A stretch of 64,000 nt of DNA from contig NZ_CP027667.1 of assembly GCF_003008575.1 (NCBI RefSeq), positions 996,501-1,060,500 on the forward strand, written 5' to 3'. The position numbers were made by a program, and so were the translations under genes. Each line of letters starts with the position of its first letter. The stretch's first letter is position 1. The stretch is from Melaminivora suipulveris (lineage in GTDB: Bacteria > Pseudomonadota > Gammaproteobacteria > Burkholderiales > Burkholderiaceae_C). Of this stretch, positions 14,899 to 23,357 are shown in pieces. A model generated the notes under the pieces. It did no database searches. It was not told the origin of the DNA and saw only the letters and a list, made by a program, of their open reading frames with translations.

Positions 14899-15450
14899 GG
14901 AAATTTCTCCGGTGAAAGTGGAAACTGCCCCCCGCTTGCTGAGGAGTGCCGACGGAAGATATCACAAGGGTCCGACACGCCCAACACAAAGTTGCCCGGC
15001 CTTTGGTAAAAACTGACGCCTTGGCGTTGGCAAGCCATTAACCGCTTGCAAGCCTGGTCAAAGGGCAGGTTGGTCGTTGTGTTTGCGCGACATTCAAGAG
15101 CGCCGCGGCTTTGTCCGGCCGGCGCCTGGCCGTGGTGGCGGCTCGCGCGGGCCGAGGCCATTGTGCCGCCCAGGCGCGTGAATGCAAGCTCTCGGCCGCA
15201 GCGGCCGCCCCGCTTTGGTTCGGTACACTTGCCGCCCCGTGTGCGGGCTGGCCTCAAAAAGGTTCTGCGTCCCTCATGCCCGCGTCCATGTCCATGTCTA
15301 TATCGCGTCCATGTTTATATAGGCAGGTTTTTTATGGGGCCGGTGGGTGGCGCGGGCACCGTGTTTTCCTTCGTCCGTCACTTTTTCCACGTCGCTGACT
15401 GGCAGGGCCCGCGCCGACGCTGGCGCTGCCGCGCCTCACCCCGCTCGACC
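14899..15450. other. Divergent intergenic region between RTX gene and glycan cluster
   Basis: 550 bases without a supported gene. The RTX side holds a plausible minus-strand promoter with an extended -10-like TGTGATAT about 55-65 bases before the RTX start and no clear -35. The cluster side holds a short cgtccatgt repeat (around 15286-15328) and AT-richer words such as tctatatcgcg and tttatatagg, the only AT-rich spot nearby and so a possible promoter for the 15451 operon. A frame open upstream of 15451 is ignored because it shows no protein-like pattern. Confidence 0.45.
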
Positions 15451-16956
15451 ATGTCTGATTCTTCGCCCCCGCTGGACCTGGATACGCTGCTGCAACGCCT
15501 GCGCGAGGCCGCGGGCGACCATGCCGAGCCGGTGGCCGGGGAGGGTTGCGCGCCGGTGCGGGCGCGGCCGTGGGCGCCGCCAGGGGCCAGAGCCGCCGCG
15601 CCAGCGCTGCCGTGGGGCCTTTTGGCGCGGGCCGGCGCCTGGCGGCCCTACCTTCTCACGGACCCTGAAGAGTTCGTGCAGCTGGCCTACCACCGGTTGC
15701 TGGGCCGGGAGCCGGACAGCGGCGGCGCGGCCCACTGGGCGCAGCGGCTGAGCCAGCACGCGCCGCGCTTCGAGCTGCTGGCCGAGCTGGCGGTGTCGCC
15801 GGAGGCGCTGGCCATGCAGCCCGAAGGCGCGCGGGGCCGCCTGCGGCTGGCGCGGCTGCTGCTGCTGGCCACGCACCAGCGGCGCCTGCGCATCGACTGG
15901 CTGGCGCGGGGCATTCTGCGGCGCACCGAGCACTGGCTGACGCGGCGCGCGCAGCGCTCTGCGCTGGGCCTGGTGTGGCAGGGCGCGCGCATCCAGGCGC
16001 AGGCGCAGCAGGAGGCGCTGGCGGCGCTGCGGGATCAGTGGCACGGGCTGGAGCAGCGGCAGGCTGCGCACGAGCGCGGGCAGCAGCAACTGTCGAGCCA
16101 GCACGAAGCCCTGCAGCAGACCCTGGCCCAGGGGCAGACGGACTGGCGCCAGGGCGTGGCCGCCTTGCATGCGCGCCTGCAGGCGCTTGCCGCGTCTGCT
16201 GCGCCGGCCCAGGCGCGGCCGGCGGCCGAGGCGCAGGCGATGGCAGGCGCATCCGCATCGGCCGCATCTGCCGCGGGATCGGCCGAGGTGGACGCCTTCC
16301 TGGCCGCGCTGGAGGCGGCCTTTCGCGGGCCGGAGCAGGCGCTGCGCGAGCAATTGGCGCAGGACTATCTGCCGCGCATGCAGGCGCTGCGCGATGAGCT
16401 GGGCGATGGCCCCTGCCTGGACCTGGGCTGCGGGCGCGGCGTGTGGCTGCAGGTGCTGCGCGCGGCGGGTTTTGCCGACGTGCGCGGCGTGGACTTGAAT
16501 GCCGCCGCGGTGGCCGAGGCGCGCGCCGGCGGCCTGCAGGCCGCCCATGGCGATGCGCTGGCCTGGCTGCGCGGCCAGGCCGATGGATCGGTGCTGGCCG
16601 TCACGGCGTTTCACCTCATGGAGCATCTGCCCTTCGCCCTGCGCCTGGCGCTGGTGGGCGAGTGCGCGCGCGTGCTGCGCCCAGGCGGGCTGCTGATCCT
16701 GGAGACGCCCAACCCGGAAAACATCTGGGTGGCCACGCACACCTTTCACCACGACCCGACACACAGCCAGCCGCTCACGCCCGACAGCCTGGCGTTTCTG
16801 GCCACCTACTGCGGTCTGGCAGTGGAGGCCGTGCCGCGCCTGCACCCCTACCCGGCCGAGGCCGGCCTGCCTGGCGATACGCCGGTGGTGCGGCGCCTGA
16901 ACCACATGACCTGCGGCGGCCAGGATTTCGCGGTGCTGGCCCGCAAGCCGGCGTGA
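15451..16956 (+). CDS. DUF4214 domain-coiled coil-methyltransferase fusion
   Basis: A 501-residue protein. Residues 66-115 are a DUF4214 unit (FVQLAYHRLLGREPDSGGAA), about 180-245 a Gln/Ala-rich coiled coil, and 320-480 a class I methyltransferase with DLGCGRGVWL at about 324-333, VDLN, and LRPGGLLILETPNPENIW. The EALREQLAQDYLP…PCLDLGCGRG layout is that of methyltransferases found beside Wzm/Wzt transporters; by analogy with WbdD it could cap the glycan's non-reducing end and set chain length, with the coiled coil as a ruler. No kinase domain is visible. The ATG at 15451 is the first in a protein-like frame; the ribosome site is poor. Confidence 0.78.
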   Translation: MSDSSPPLDLDTLLQRLREAAGDHAEPVAGEGCAPVRARPWAPPGARAAAPALPWGLLARAGAWRPYLLTDPEEFVQLAYHRLLGREPDSGGAAHWAQRLSQHAPRFELLAELAVSPEALAMQPEGARGRLRLARLLLLATHQRRLRIDWLARGILRRTEHWLTRRAQRSALGLVWQGARIQAQAQQEALAALRDQWHGLEQRQAAHERGQQQLSSQHEALQQTLAQGQTDWRQGVAALHARLQALAASAAPAQARPAAEAQAMAGASASAASAAGSAEVDAFLAALEAAFRGPEQALREQLAQDYLPRMQALRDELGDGPCLDLGCGRGVWLQVLRAAGFADVRGVDLNAAAVAEARAGGLQAAHGDALAWLRGQADGSVLAVTAFHLMEHLPFALRLALVGECARVLRPGGLLILETPNPENIWVATHTFHHDPTHSQPLTPDSLAFLATYCGLAVEAVPRLHPYPAEAGLPGDTPVVRRLNHMTCGGQDFAVLARKPA

Positions 16957-16989
16957 GGCGCGGCGCGGGGTGTGGGCCGGCGTTTTTTG

Positions 16990-17041
16990 CTCAAATCGGC
17001 CTTCAGCCGGCGTGCAATATGAATTCTTTGCTATTTTTTTT
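16990..17041 (-). repeat. Dispersed ~55-bp repeat, copy 1
   Basis: tcaaatcggccttcagccgg, then cgt…tttgctatttt. Member of an eight-copy family (see 20187, 32778, 39075, 42202, 51687, 54961, 61746). The family consensus, in the opposite orientation, is roughly tAGCtgcTTGCGCTTattccACGCCGrCTGAggCCGGATTTG. It sits between two glycan genes, and its end supplies the ribosome-binding region (gaagtga) for the GTG start at 17053. Confidence 0.8.
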
Positions 17042-17052
17042 GAAGTGATTCC

Positions 17053-18078
17053 GTGCGCATCCTGTTGACTTCCAGCCAGGCGCCTTTTCTGCACGGCGGG
17101 GCCGAACTGCATGGCGACCACCTGGAGGCCGCCCTGTTGCGCGCCGGCCATGCGGTCGAGCGGCTGCGCCTGCCCTTCAAGTTCTCGCCCGAATCCGATA
17201 TCGAGCGTCTGATGGCGTTTTGCGAAGGCTACGAGCTGGCGGCGCCCAACGGCCAGAGCGTGGACCGGGTGATCAGCCTGCAGTTTCCGGGCTACGGCAT
17301 GGCGCACCCGCGGCACGTGGCCTGGGTGCTGCACCAGCACCGGGCGGTGTACGAGCTGTTCGACGCCGCCCAGGCTTCACCGGCGCTGGCGCGGCTGCGC
17401 CCGCAGGTGCAGGCGTTCGACGGCCGGGCGCTCGGGCGGCTGCACCGGCTGTTTGCCAATTCGCGCCGGGTGGCGCAGCGCATGCAGCAGTGCAACGGCG
17501 TGGCGGCGACGCCGCTGTACCACCCGCCGCCGGGCGCCGATGCGCTGCGCTGCGGCGACGAGTGGGGCTATGTGTTTTTCCCAAGCCGGCTGGAGTCGCT
17601 CAAGCGCCAGGATCTGCTGATCGAGGCGGCGCGGCATCTGCGCTGCCCGGTCAAGGTGCTGATCGGCGGCACGGGCGGGCAGCAGGCGCGCTACGCGGCG
17701 CTGATCGAGCGCCATGGCCTGCAGGAGCGGGTGCGGCTGATCGGCGCGTTCTCCGAGGCCGAGCGCGTGGCGCTGTACGCGCATGCGCTGGGCGTGGTGT
17801 TCGTGCCCTTCGACGAGGACCTGGGCTACATCACGCTGGAGGCGATGTACGCGGCCAAGCCGGTCATCACCTGCAGCGATTCGGGCGGGCCGCTGGAGTT
17901 CGTGGTGCCGGGCGAGACCGGCTGGGTGGTGGCGCCCGAGCCCGAGGCGCTGGCCGAGGCCATCGAACGGTTGTGGGCCGACAAGGCGGCGGCCCGCGCC
18001 ATGGGCGCGGCGGGACGCGCCCGCGTCGAGGCGCTGGGCCTGTCGTGGGACCGGGTGGTGGACGTTTTATGTCGATGA
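17053..18078 (+). CDS. GT4-type glycosyltransferase
   Basis: A 341-residue GT-B protein. The acceptor half opens RILLTSSQAPFLHGGAELHG. The donor half has PSRLESLKRQDLLIEAA, then the family-4 motif DEDLGYITLEAMYAAKPVIT around residues 254-273 with the conserved acidic pair. Members transfer sugars from nucleotide donors at the cytoplasmic membrane face. The start is a GTG, favoured because the motif begins right there. The 3' end overlaps wzm by ten bases, placing it in the export operon. Confidence 0.88.
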   Translation: MRILLTSSQAPFLHGGAELHGDHLEAALLRAGHAVERLRLPFKFSPESDIERLMAFCEGYELAAPNGQSVDRVISLQFPGYGMAHPRHVAWVLHQHRAVYELFDAAQASPALARLRPQVQAFDGRALGRLHRLFANSRRVAQRMQQCNGVAATPLYHPPPGADALRCGDEWGYVFFPSRLESLKRQDLLIEAARHLRCPVKVLIGGTGGQQARYAALIERHGLQERVRLIGAFSEAERVALYAHALGVVFVPFDEDLGYITLEAMYAAKPVITCSDSGGPLEFVVPGETGWVVAPEPEALAEAIERLWADKAAARAMGAAGRARVEALGLSWDRVVDVLCR

Positions 18079-18911
18079 ACTCCTTGCGTGACCCGTTGCG
18101 CTGGCCGCTGCCGGGCATCGTGCGCGATGTGCTGCGCTACCGCACGTTCATCGCCGGCAGCGTGCGCCGGGACATCGAGGCGCAGTTTCGCGGCTCGCTG
18201 CTGGGCGGGGCGTGGGTGCTGATACAGCCGCTGGCGATGATCTCGATCTACACGCTGGTGTTCGCCAACGTGATGCGCAACCGCCTGGCGGGGGTGGAAT
18301 CGACGTATGGCTACAGCATTTATCTGTGCGCCGGGCTGCTGGCGTGGACGTTCTTCGCGGACTCGCTGGCGCGGCTGCAGTCGGTGTTCGTGGCCAACGC
18401 CAACTTGCTGAAGAAGGCGACCTTTCCGCGCATCTGCCTGCCGCTGGTGGCGCTGGGGGTGACGTCCTTCAATTTCTGCGTGATCAGCGCGCTGTTCCTG
18501 CTGTTCCTGCTGGTCAGCGGCAACTGGCCGGGCTGGGTGATCGCGGGCGTGCTGCCGGCGCTGGCGGTGCAGGTGGTGTGGACGCTGGCGCTGGGCATGC
18601 TGGCAGCGACGTTGAACGTGTTCTTTCGCGATGTGGGGCAACTGGTGAACGTGGGTTTGCTGTTCTGGTTCTGGCTCACGCCCATCGTCTATCCGGCCAG
18701 CGTGCTGCCGGCGTGGGCGCAGGGCTGGGCGTGGCTGAATCCGTTCGCGCTGTTCGTGCACCACTACCAGCAGGTGTTCGTGTATGCGCAGCTGCCGGGG
18801 CGCCAGGCCTGGCTGGCGCTGGCGGTGCTGGCGGCGCTGGGGCTGGCGCTGCTGTGGCTGGGCTGGCGCGTGTACCAGCAGCGCGCCCCGGAAATGGCGG
18901 ACGAGCTGTGA
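18069..18911 (+). CDS. wzm: Polysaccharide ABC exporter permease
   Basis: A 280-residue inner-membrane permease of the ABC-2/Wzm type. It has an N-terminal amphipathic stretch, FRGSLLGGAWVLIQPLAMISIYTLVF, and six hydrophobic segments; the family signature GNWPG…LPALAVQ and the LFWFWLTPIVYP motif are present. With Wzt it exports completed lipid-linked glycan (O-antigen or capsule) to the periplasm. It overlaps the upstream glycosyltransferase by ten bases and Wzt by four. The length is normal. Confidence 0.92.
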   Translation: MSMNSLRDPLRWPLPGIVRDVLRYRTFIAGSVRRDIEAQFRGSLLGGAWVLIQPLAMISIYTLVFANVMRNRLAGVESTYGYSIYLCAGLLAWTFFADSLARLQSVFVANANLLKKATFPRICLPLVALGVTSFNFCVISALFLLFLLVSGNWPGWVIAGVLPALAVQVVWTLALGMLAATLNVFFRDVGQLVNVGLLFWFWLTPIVYPASVLPAWAQGWAWLNPFALFVHHYQQVFVYAQLPGRQAWLALAVLAALGLALLWLGWRVYQQRAPEMADEL

Positions 18912-20239
18912 GCGCGCCGGCACCGGGCAGCGCGCCCGACCGCGCCCCCGACGGCGCGCCCTGGGCCATCGCGCTGGACAACCTGGGCAAGGCCTACAAG
19001 CGCTATCCGTCGCGCTGGAGCCGGCTGGCCGAGTGGCTGCGCCCGGCCGCGCCGCCGCGCCACGAGCTGCTGTGGGTGCTGCGCGGGCTGGAGCTGCGCG
19101 TGCCGCAGGGCCAGGCGCTGGGCATCATCGGGCGCAATGGCGCGGGCAAGAGCACGCTGCTGAAGATGGTCACCGGCACCACCGTGCCGACCGAGGGCGC
19201 GGTGCGCATGCACGGCCGCGTGGCGGCGCTGCTGGAGCTGGGCATGGGCTTTCATGGCGACTTCACCGGGCGGCAGAACGCCTGGATCGCCGCGCAGCTG
19301 CTGGGCCTGACCGACCGGGAGATCGCCGCGGCCATGCCGGCGGTCGAGGCTTTTGCCGAAATCGGGCATTACCTGGACGAGCCGGTACGCACCTATTCCA
19401 GCGGCATGCAGGTGCGCCTGGCCTTCAGCGTGGCCACGGCCATGCGCCCGGACGTGCTGATCGTCGATGAGGCGCTGGCGGTGGGCGACGTGTATTTCCA
19501 GCACAAGTGCTATGCGCGCATCCGGGAGTTTCGCGCGCAGGGCACGACGCTGATGTTCGTCTCGCACGACCCCGGCGCCATCAAGAGCCTGTGCGACCGC
19601 GCCGTGCTGCTGGACGGCGGGCGCATCGTGGCCGACGACGTGCCCGACCAGGTGCTGGACTTGTACAACGCACTGGTGGCCGAGCGCGAGAACAGCACCT
19701 TCGAGGCCACCGCGGCACCGGTGGGCGAGCGCTCGGTGGGCGTGCGCTCGGGTGACGGCCGCGCGAAGCTGCTGTCGGTGCAGGTGCACAACGCGCAGGG
19801 CCCGGCGCAGGTGCTGCGTGTGGGCGAGGCGCTGGAGCTGCGCATAGGGCTGCGCAAGAGCGAGGCGCTGCCCGGCCTGACGGTCGGCTTCCTGCTGCGC
19901 GACCGGCTGGGCAACGACGTGTACGGCATCAATACCTGGCACGCCCCCACCACCGGCCTGGACGAGCTGGAGCCGGGCGTGGCGGCCACGCTGGTCTGGC
20001 GCATCCCGGCGCTGCAGCTGGGGCCGGGCAGCTACACCGTGTCGGTGGCGCTGCACGGCGACATGACGCACGTGGCCGACAGCTATGACTGGTGGGACAA
20101 GGCGGCGCTGATCACGGTGGTGCGCGGGCCGGAGCCGGCGTTCGAGGGCGTGTGCCACCTGCCGGGCGTGGCTGCGGAGCTGGAGATTTGCAGCCAAAAC
20201 AGCCTCCAGCCGGCGAATGATAACGATCTCTTGCTATGA
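18908..20239 (+). CDS. wzt: Polysaccharide ABC exporter ATPase with C-terminal glycan-binding domain
   Basis: A 443-residue protein. Walker A GRNGAGKST lies near residues 76-84, the signature YSSGMQ near 162, Walker B VLIVDEAL near 183, and SHDPGAIKSLCDRAV follows. Residues ~270-420 form a β-rich Wzt C-terminal domain that in O9a-type systems recognises the modified glycan end; this fits the upstream methyltransferase as terminator. It starts with GTG in a GTGA overlap with wzm. The last ~18 residues (LEICSQNSLQPANDNDLLL) are encoded by a dispersed repeat and are unlikely to be part of the fold. Confidence 0.92.
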   Translation: MSAPAPGSAPDRAPDGAPWAIALDNLGKAYKRYPSRWSRLAEWLRPAAPPRHELLWVLRGLELRVPQGQALGIIGRNGAGKSTLLKMVTGTTVPTEGAVRMHGRVAALLELGMGFHGDFTGRQNAWIAAQLLGLTDREIAAAMPAVEAFAEIGHYLDEPVRTYSSGMQVRLAFSVATAMRPDVLIVDEALAVGDVYFQHKCYARIREFRAQGTTLMFVSHDPGAIKSLCDRAVLLDGGRIVADDVPDQVLDLYNALVAERENSTFEATAAPVGERSVGVRSGDGRAKLLSVQVHNAQGPAQVLRVGEALELRIGLRKSEALPGLTVGFLLRDRLGNDVYGINTWHAPTTGLDELEPGVAATLVWRIPALQLGPGSYTVSVALHGDMTHVADSYDWWDKAALITVVRGPEPAFEGVCHLPGVAAELEICSQNSLQPANDNDLLL

Positions 20240-20240
20240 A
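20187..20240 (-). repeat. Dispersed ~55-bp repeat, copy 2
   Basis: cagccaaaacagcctccagc, then cggcgaatga…cttgctatga. It forms the C-terminus of Wzt and its last bases (ctATGAaaa) include the start codon of the next gene, as also happens at 39081. Confidence 0.7.
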
Positions 20241-22749
20241 AATCGCATTGATTGCCCCCAGCGGCGTGCCTTTCGTGGTGGGCGGCGCGGAAAAGCTCTG
20301 GTGGGGCCTGAGCGGGCATGTGAACCGGCACACGCCGCATGCCATGGAGCTGATCAAGCTGCCCTCGCCCGAGCACGATTTCTGGTCGATCGCCGAGAGC
20401 TATGAGCGCTGGAGCCTGCTCGACCTGGACCATTTCGACGCGGTCATCTCCACCAAGTACCCGGCGTGGCTGCTGCGCCACCCCAACCATGTGGTGTACC
20501 TGCAGCACACCCTGCGCGGGCTGTACGACACTTACCCGGCGCACCTGCCGGTGCAGCCGACCCGGCTGCCGGCGGTGGCGCAGAAGCTGTGGCGGCTGCT
20601 GGAAGGTGCGGGCAGCGAGCGTGCGCTGCTGCCCGAGATCTTCGCGCAGGTGCGCGCGCTGCGCCAGGGCGCGGGCCTGGCGCCCGAGGCGCTGGCGGCC
20701 CTGACCGCCCTGCCCGGCCCGCTGGTGCGCGCGCTGGTGCACCGGCTGGATGCGATCGCCCTGGCGCCGGGGGCCATCCGGTCGTATTTCGCGATCTCGG
20801 GGGTGGTGGCGCGGCGCGAGGGGTATTTTCCGAAAGGCGCGCAGGTGACGGTGCTGCCGCATCCGTCGAACCTGGAAGGCCTGCACGGCGGGCCGCAGGA
20901 ATTCGTCTTCACCGCCAGCCGGCTGGACGCGCCCAAACGGCTGGATCTGCTGGTGCGCGCCTACCGGCGCACGCGTGCTGCCATGCCGCTGCGCATTGCC
21001 GGCGACGGCCCCGAGCGCGAGCGGCTGCAGGCGCTGGCCGCAGGCGATGCGCGCATCCGCTTCACGGGACGGCTGAACGACGACGCGCTGGTGGAGCATT
21101 ACAGCCGCGCGGCGCTGGTGCCGTTCATCCCCTACGACGAGGACATGGGCCTGATCACGCTGGAGGCCATGGGCTCGGGCAAGCCGGTGCTGACGGTGAG
21201 CGACGCGGGCGGCGTGACCGAGTTCGTGCAGGACGGCGTGAACGGCCGGGTGGTGCCGCCCGACGAGGCGGCGCTGGCGCAGGCGCTGGACGAGATGCTG
21301 GCGCAGCCGGCGCGGCTGGCGCAGATGGGCCGGGCGGCGCAGGGCACGGCGGCGCAGGTGACCTGGGAGCGCACCGCGGCCGGGCTGCTGGATGCCGCTG
21401 CCGCAGGACTGCGACCTGCGCCCGCGGCGGCGGACGCCGCCGCGCCGGCGCCGCGCGCGCAGCCGCAGCGGCTGCGCCTGCTGGTGCTGAACACCTTCGG
21501 CGCCTATCCACCCGACAGCGGGGGCAGCAAGCGGCTGTTCTACCTGGCGCAAGGCCTGGCGCAATGGGCCGACGTGACGCTGCTGACGCTGGGCGCCGCC
21601 GGCGGCGCGGCGCAGCAGTGGCGCTTCGGCGGGCACTTCCGCGAGGTGCGCGTGCCGCCGTCGCCGCGCTTCGTGGAGCGCGAGCAGGCGCTGACGCGCG
21701 CCTTGCGCCAACCGGTGACCGACGTCGCCGCGCTGCTGTACCACGGCGAGCTGCGCGAGATGCGCCAGGCCTTCGGCGTGCTGTCAGCGCAGGCGGACGT
21801 GGTGGTGGCCGCGCACGTGTACCTGGCGCCTTTGGCATTCGCGCTGTGGCACGGGCCGGTCTGGTACGACGCGCACAACGTCGAGGCGGACATGAAGGCC
21901 ATGGTGCTGGCTGCGCCGCTGCTGGGGCCGGGCACGGCCCTGCCGGCGCCGGATCGACCGCTGGACCTGCGCGCCGGCGATGCGGCGCAGCAGGCGGTTG
22001 CGCGAGTGGCGGCGGCCGAGGCGCAACTGGTGCAGCGCGCCGAGCGGGTGTGGGCGGTGAGCGAGACCAATCGCACGCGGCTGGCGCAGCTCTACGGCCG
22101 CGCCGCCGAGCGCATCGAGGTGGTGCCCAACGGCACGCAGATCCCCGCCGATGCCTGGCTGGGGGCTGAGCGCCGCGCTGCCCTGAAGCAGCAACTGGGC
22201 TGGGGGGCGCGGCCACTGGCACTGTTCGTGGCCAGCTACCACGGGCCGAATCTTGTGGCGGCCGATGCGGTGCTGGCATTGGCCGGGCAGTGCCCGCAGT
22301 GGAATTTCGCGCTGGTGGGCAGTGTCTGCAACCATGTGCGGGGGCGTGCGCAGGCTGCCAATGTGCGCGCGCTGGGCGTGTTGCCCGAAGCGGGGCTGAC
22401 GGCGCTGCTGCGCGCCGCCGACGTCGGGCTCAACCCCATGGCCAGCGGCTCGGGCACGAACCTGAAGATGCTCGACTATGCCGGCCATGGCCTGCTGGCA
22501 TTGAGCACTGCGGTGGGCGCGCGCGGTCTTGCGCTGGAGGCTGGCCGGCACTTCGTGCAGTCCGAACTGGAGGATTTCACCGCGGCGCTGGCGCGCCTGG
22601 CGCCGCTCGCGCCCGCACCCGAACCAGAGCTGCGTGCCGCGGCGCGTGCGCTGGTGGAGCGCACCTACGCCTGGGGCGTGATCGCCCAGAGCCTGCAGCC
22701 GTCTGCTGCGGACGCCGGCACAGGCATGGCCCCGGCTGCGGCGGCATGA
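20236..22749 (+). CDS. Double GT-B glycosyltransferase
   Basis: An 837-residue protein with two complete glycosyltransferase modules. Residues 1-395 are a GT4 unit, with GGAEKLWWGL near the start, ASRLDAPKRLDLLVRAY, and DEDMGLITLEAMGSGKPV near 300-317. An Ala/Pro-rich linker of ~18 residues follows, then residues 415-825 hold a second unit with NTFGAYPPDSGGSKRLFYLA, WYDAHNVEADMK and MASGSGTNLKMLDYAGHGLL. Two fused transferases suggest addition of two sugars, or a disaccharide repeat, by one enzyme. ATGA overlap with wzt couples their translation. Confidence 0.85.
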   Translation: MKIALIAPSGVPFVVGGAEKLWWGLSGHVNRHTPHAMELIKLPSPEHDFWSIAESYERWSLLDLDHFDAVISTKYPAWLLRHPNHVVYLQHTLRGLYDTYPAHLPVQPTRLPAVAQKLWRLLEGAGSERALLPEIFAQVRALRQGAGLAPEALAALTALPGPLVRALVHRLDAIALAPGAIRSYFAISGVVARREGYFPKGAQVTVLPHPSNLEGLHGGPQEFVFTASRLDAPKRLDLLVRAYRRTRAAMPLRIAGDGPERERLQALAAGDARIRFTGRLNDDALVEHYSRAALVPFIPYDEDMGLITLEAMGSGKPVLTVSDAGGVTEFVQDGVNGRVVPPDEAALAQALDEMLAQPARLAQMGRAAQGTAAQVTWERTAAGLLDAAAAGLRPAPAAADAAAPAPRAQPQRLRLLVLNTFGAYPPDSGGSKRLFYLAQGLAQWADVTLLTLGAAGGAAQQWRFGGHFREVRVPPSPRFVEREQALTRALRQPVTDVAALLYHGELREMRQAFGVLSAQADVVVAAHVYLAPLAFALWHGPVWYDAHNVEADMKAMVLAAPLLGPGTALPAPDRPLDLRAGDAAQQAVARVAAAEAQLVQRAERVWAVSETNRTRLAQLYGRAAERIEVVPNGTQIPADAWLGAERRAALKQQLGWGARPLALFVASYHGPNLVAADAVLALAGQCPQWNFALVGSVCNHVRGRAQAANVRALGVLPEAGLTALLRAADVGLNPMASGSGTNLKMLDYAGHGLLALSTAVGARGLALEAGRHFVQSELEDFTAALARLAPLAPAPEPELRAAARALVERTYAWGVIAQSLQPSAADAGTGMAPAAAA

Positions 22750-22783
22750 GCGGAGCCGGGCGACGGCACGGGGCGAGCGAGTC

Positions 22784-23347
22784 ATGCCGCTACTGACGGA
22801 CAGTGTCGACGCATTGCTGGTGCTGGGCGGGGAAGACCGCGACCACTGGCCGCGCAGCCGCGCGGCGCTGCGCTGCTATCTGGCGTGCCAGGCGGCGGGC
22901 GCGCCGCTGCCGCGCCTGATCGTCAGCGGCGGGGCGCTGCTGCCCTGCGTGGGCGCGGACGGACGGGCGGTCGAGGCGACCGAGGCGGCCTGCATGATGC
23001 AGTTCCTGCAGGCGCAGGGCGTGCCCGCCGAGCATGTGCTGCAGGAGGCGCGCGCGCAGGATACGCTGGGCAACGTGGCCTGGGGCGGAGCGCTGGCGCG
23101 GCGGCACGGCCTGCGCCGGGTGGCGCTGGTGTCGGATGATTTTCATCTGTGGCGCAGCCGGCGGCTGTTCGAGCGCGTGTGGGGCCACCCGCCGACCGCC
23201 TGCGTGGGCAGCGGCCACCAGGGCTCGTGGCGGCTGCGGCTGCGCGAACCCCTTGTGCTGGCGCTGCAACTGGCGGTGCTGCGCCGCCGCGGCATCAGGC
23301 GGGCGGACAGCGCCGCGCACCTGGATTTTGTGGCCGCGCGCCCATGA
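22784..23347 (+). CDS. YdcF/ElyC-like DUF218 protein
   Basis: A 187-residue protein with the DUF218 fold: ALLVLGGEDRDHWPRSRAAL at 11-30, LIVSGGALLP, EARAQDTLGNVAWG near 85-98, and VALVSDDFHLWRSRRLF near 115-131. Family members (YdcF, SanA, ElyC) are linked to envelope integrity or lipid-carrier metabolism; the reaction is unsettled. Unlike ElyC it has no N-terminal membrane helix here. It lies 35 bases after the double transferase and 11 before an acyltransferase, in the same operon. Confidence 0.78.
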   Translation: MPLLTDSVDALLVLGGEDRDHWPRSRAALRCYLACQAAGAPLPRLIVSGGALLPCVGADGRAVEATEAACMMQFLQAQGVPAEHVLQEARAQDTLGNVAWGGALARRHGLRRVALVSDDFHLWRSRRLFERVWGHPPTACVGSGHQGSWRLRLREPLVLALQLAVLRRRGIRRADSAAHLDFVAARP

Positions 23348-23357
23348 GGATGACCAC

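Noticed and set aside
11623..15009. An 1128-codon open frame on the plus strand opposite the RTX gene
   Set aside because: Composition rich in Arg/His/Val/Gly with no motif; the minus-strand frame has clear DUF4214 and RTX motifs, start and ribosome site.
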